Positions 62,177 through 64,000 of a stretch of 64,000 nt of DNA are shown here, in pieces. Below the pieces are notes generated by a model. It worked only from the letters and a program-made list of their open reading frames with translations. It searched no databases and was not told where the DNA came from. The position numbers and the translations under genes were made by a program. Source of the DNA: Paenibacillus sp. SYP-B4298. Lineage in GTDB: Bacteria; Bacillota; Bacilli; Paenibacillales; Paenibacillaceae. Position 1 is the first letter of the stretch. Each line of letters starts with the position of its first letter. The stretch spans positions 2,216,001-2,280,000 of the forward strand of contig NZ_CP115484.1 in NCBI RefSeq assembly GCF_027627475.1, read 5' to 3'.

Positions 62177-63172
62177 ATGAATCTGACTACATTACTGCCG
62201 GTGCTGGAGCCACTGGACTTGCGCAGTTGCCTCATCTCTTACCGAGGCAAGCGCATAGTAGAGCATTATCGCAACGAACGAACGGAAACCGAGCTGGCCA
62301 AGATCAACTCCTGCACCAAGAGCATTCTGTCTGCACTCATCTGTATTGCGATGGACAAGCAACTGCTGCCAGGGCCGGATGAGCTTGCAGCCACTTTCTT
62401 CCCGCAGTTGGCCCATGCTTCCGATGTACGCAAGCGGGAGATTACGATCGAACAGCTTCTTACGATGACTGCCGGCTTGAATTGGACAGAATTCGGCGGA
62501 CAGCAGTCATTTCCACGCATGACGAGAACCGGGAACTGGATCGAATATGTGCTGGAGCAGCCGCTTGCTAATCTGCCCGGGCAGCGAATGGAGTATAATT
62601 CGGGTCTGTCGCAGATGCTTGCGACGATGCTTGTACAGGCCAGCGGCTTATCCTGCTCGCAGTTTGCTGATCGCTGGTTGTTCGGCCCGCTGGGAATCAC
62701 ACAATATGAGTGGGAGCAAGACCCACAGGGGGTTCATACAGGCGGCTTCGGCATGCGGATGCGTCCTGTGGACATGTTGACATTCGGGGAGCTCTATATG
62801 TACAAGGGGAGATGGAACCAGGAGCAACTGATCAGTGTAGAGCTTGTCGCCAGGTCTACAGCACCGGCGATAGATGCCGAGCCTCCGCGCCGCGGACGTT
62901 ATGGCTGGCACTGGTGGGCAGATCATTATGATGGCAGACAGGATGGCAGCGAAGCGGGAGCGAACGGTCAGCAATCTTCCTCGTTCCACTATTTCCACGC
63001 CTATGGATATGGTGGGCAAAATATCGTCATTGTGCCTGAGCTGGAGCTGGTGATAGTCATCTCCAATGATCGGATGAAGCGGGGCAAAGCCCCCTTCGAC
63101 GTATTCCGCCAGTTCATCGCTCCTGTGATCGCTACAGAGTATACAAGCGCAACGATGCCGCGGGATGGCTAG
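62177..63172 (+). CDS. Serine hydrolase of the beta-lactamase class C family
   Basis: 331 residues. SCTK with S45 and K48, YNS near 140, and HAYGYGGQ in the place of the KTG-like box. No signal peptide, so it is probably a cytoplasmic esterase or peptidase (EstB-like) rather than a beta-lactamase. ATG at 62177 follows GGAGG. Divergent from the IclR regulator. Confidence 0.87.
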   Translation: MNLTTLLPVLEPLDLRSCLISYRGKRIVEHYRNERTETELAKINSCTKSILSALICIAMDKQLLPGPDELAATFFPQLAHASDVRKREITIEQLLTMTAGLNWTEFGGQQSFPRMTRTGNWIEYVLEQPLANLPGQRMEYNSGLSQMLATMLVQASGLSCSQFADRWLFGPLGITQYEWEQDPQGVHTGGFGMRMRPVDMLTFGELYMYKGRWNQEQLISVELVARSTAPAIDAEPPRRGRYGWHWWADHYDGRQDGSEAGANGQQSSSFHYFHAYGYGGQNIVIVPELELVIVISNDRMKRGKAPFDVFRQFIAPVIATEYTSATMPRDG

Positions 63173-63186
63173 TCTCCCGCGGCATC
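63154..63186 (+). terminator. Hairpin overlapping the serine hydrolase stop
   Basis: 12-bp perfect stem GATGCCGCGGGA with complement (63175-63186), starting inside the last codons. It lies between convergent genes; no T-run. Confidence 0.55.
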
Positions 63187-63217
63187 AGTCGCATTCCCTG
63201 CTCATCTGACTCTAGGC

Positions 63218-64000
63218 CTAAGCGATAATCTTCGTCTTCTTGGCATTGTCTGACGACCGCTTGATGATCCCGCTGAGCGGTCGCTTGAGCACGAGCGCAA
63301 TGAACAGACTAATGGCAATAAAGCCGAGCAGGAACAGAATATCCTTCAGCACCGTTCCCCACAGCACCCCGCCAACAGCTTCGCGCAGCAAGCTGATCGC
63401 ATACGTAAACGGCATGAACGGATTGAGCGCCTGAAAGAAGGGCGGTGTCATACTGATCGGGAAGGTGCCTCCTGAGCTGGAAAATTGAAACACCATAAAT
63501 ATAATCGCAATTCCCTTGCCCGCGTTGCCAAATACAGACAGCAGCATATACATCAAGGTGACAAATACGATGCTGACGAGCATCGCGAAGCATACAAACC
63601 ACAGTTTATTGGCAACGTAGGTGCCTAATATCAACAGGTTCCCCAGCGTTACACAGAGTGCCTGCAGCACACCAATCGTTAAAAAGGTTCCGAGGCGACC
63701 CAGATAGAGCTCATAGCTGCGATAGCTCCCAGTTGGATTTTCCGCCTCAGAGCGCAGCATCGAGATGAGCAGCGTGGCTCCAACCCAAAGGGACAGCACC
63801 ACGTAAAAGGGCGACATTGCCGAGCCGTAGTTCGGAATCGCATATAGCTGGTTTTCCTTTATCCGTACAGGGCTGGCCAGAAACTCGCTTTCCTTCTCAA
63901 TATCCCCCCGCAGCAGCTTCGCAAGCTCTGCAAAGCTATGGTCATCCTTCACTTCACGCAGCTTGTCTGCCGCCTTGCGAATCGCTTTCTCCAATTGCGG
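63218..64000 (-). CDS. YhgE/Pip-like membrane protein, N-terminus outside window
   Basis: The visible C-terminal part has about 261 residues and is open at base 64000. It has six hydrophobic segments of the ABC-2 permease type and the motifs FSSSGGTFPI and PFMPFTYAISLLREAVGG, typical of the YhgE/Pip family. Pip is the phage infection protein of lactococci; YhgE relatives also secrete or install small toxins. Stop TAA-side end at 63218. Confidence 0.82.
   Translation of the reverse strand, partial: PQLEKAIRKAADKLREVKDDHSFAELAKLLRGDIEKESEFLASPVRIKENQLYAIPNYGSAMSPFYVVLSLWVGATLLISMLRSEAENPTGSYRSYELYLGRLGTFLTIGVLQALCVTLGNLLILGTYVANKLWFVCFAMLVSIVFVTLMYMLLSVFGNAGKGIAIIFMVFQFSSSGGTFPISMTPPFFQALNPFMPFTYAISLLREAVGGVLWGTVLKDILFLLGFIAISLFIALVLKRPLSGIIKRSSDNAKKTKIIA

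Noticed and set aside
1-64000. tRNA, rRNA, CRISPR array, complete transposase or phage genes
   Set aside because: None seen: no cloverleaf sequence, no regularly spaced direct repeats with unique spacers, no transposase or phage structural motifs in any frame I examined.

Overview
This 64 kb window looks like chromosomal DNA from a low-G+C Gram-positive spore-former of the Paenibacillus type (Bacillales). The evidence is indirect: strong AGGAGG-type ribosome sites, frequent GTG and TTG starts, a consensus CcpA cre box, a lipoteichoic-acid-synthase-like sulfatase, BlaI/M56, MocR, Rrf2 and PadR regulators, a pectin side-chain enzyme of the PL11/CE12 type, and a moderately high G+C content. No rRNA, tRNA, CRISPR array, complete insertion sequence or prophage is visible.

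Layout. 1-4.4 kb: the 5' three quarters of a giant secreted gene fusing a rhamnogalacturonan acetylesterase to a rhamnogalacturonan lyase, with a promoter and cre box. 4.8-6.5 kb: Rrf2 regulator, a 37-residue micro-ORF and a thioredoxin-reductase-like flavoprotein. 6.6-18.3 kb: mostly single genes (soluble PAS chemoreceptor-like protein, PadR regulator, CBS protein, DinB protein, acyltransferase, MurB, aldo/keto reductase, small membrane proteins, MocR regulator facing a flavin-binding protein, class I amidotransferase). 18.4-20.2 kb: BlaI/M56 regulatory pair. 20.4-30.8 kb: a nine-gene peptide-utilisation operon (GntR regulator, M20 amidohydrolase, five-component Dpp/Opp ABC importer, S9 peptidase, unknown protein). 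31-35.6 kb: phytoene-synthase-like enzyme, micro-ORFs, TetR regulator, LTA-synthase-like protein. 35.7-39.1 kb: an ABC exporter carrying a C-terminal cyclic-nucleotide-binding domain, followed by two GNAT-like paralogues. 39.5-44.2 kb: secreted zinc metalloprotease, GH2 beta-mannosidase, MEKHLA protein. 44.4-54.6 kb: an eleven-gene thiamine operon behind a TPP riboswitch and terminator. 54.7-56.7 kb: zinc-ribbon protein, SPL-type radical SAM protein, GNAT with a leader peptide. 56.7-61.1 kb: a bacitracin-type module (UppP, ABC permease and ATPase, histidine kinase, response regulator). 61.2-64 kb: IclR regulator, SxxK serine hydrolase, and the C-terminal end of a YhgE/Pip-like membrane protein.

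How the genes work together. The thiamine operon combines salvage of degraded thiamine (ThiXYZ-type import, deformylase, TenA) with thiazole synthesis (ThiO, ThiS, ThiF, ThiG) and coupling (ThiD, ThiE); thiC is not in it. The peptide operon couples uptake to intracellular cleavage. The bacitracin-type module has the gene content of known lipid II-antibiotic resistance loci, and three 11-bp-phased repeats precede its transporter genes. The most unusual items are the CE12-PL11 fusion, the cyclic-nucleotide-domain exporter with its paralogous GNAT-like pair, an acyltransferase gene whose last 16 codons duplicate the 3' end of the neighbouring dinB-like gene, and a long palindromic intergenic repeat present in one intact and one decayed copy.
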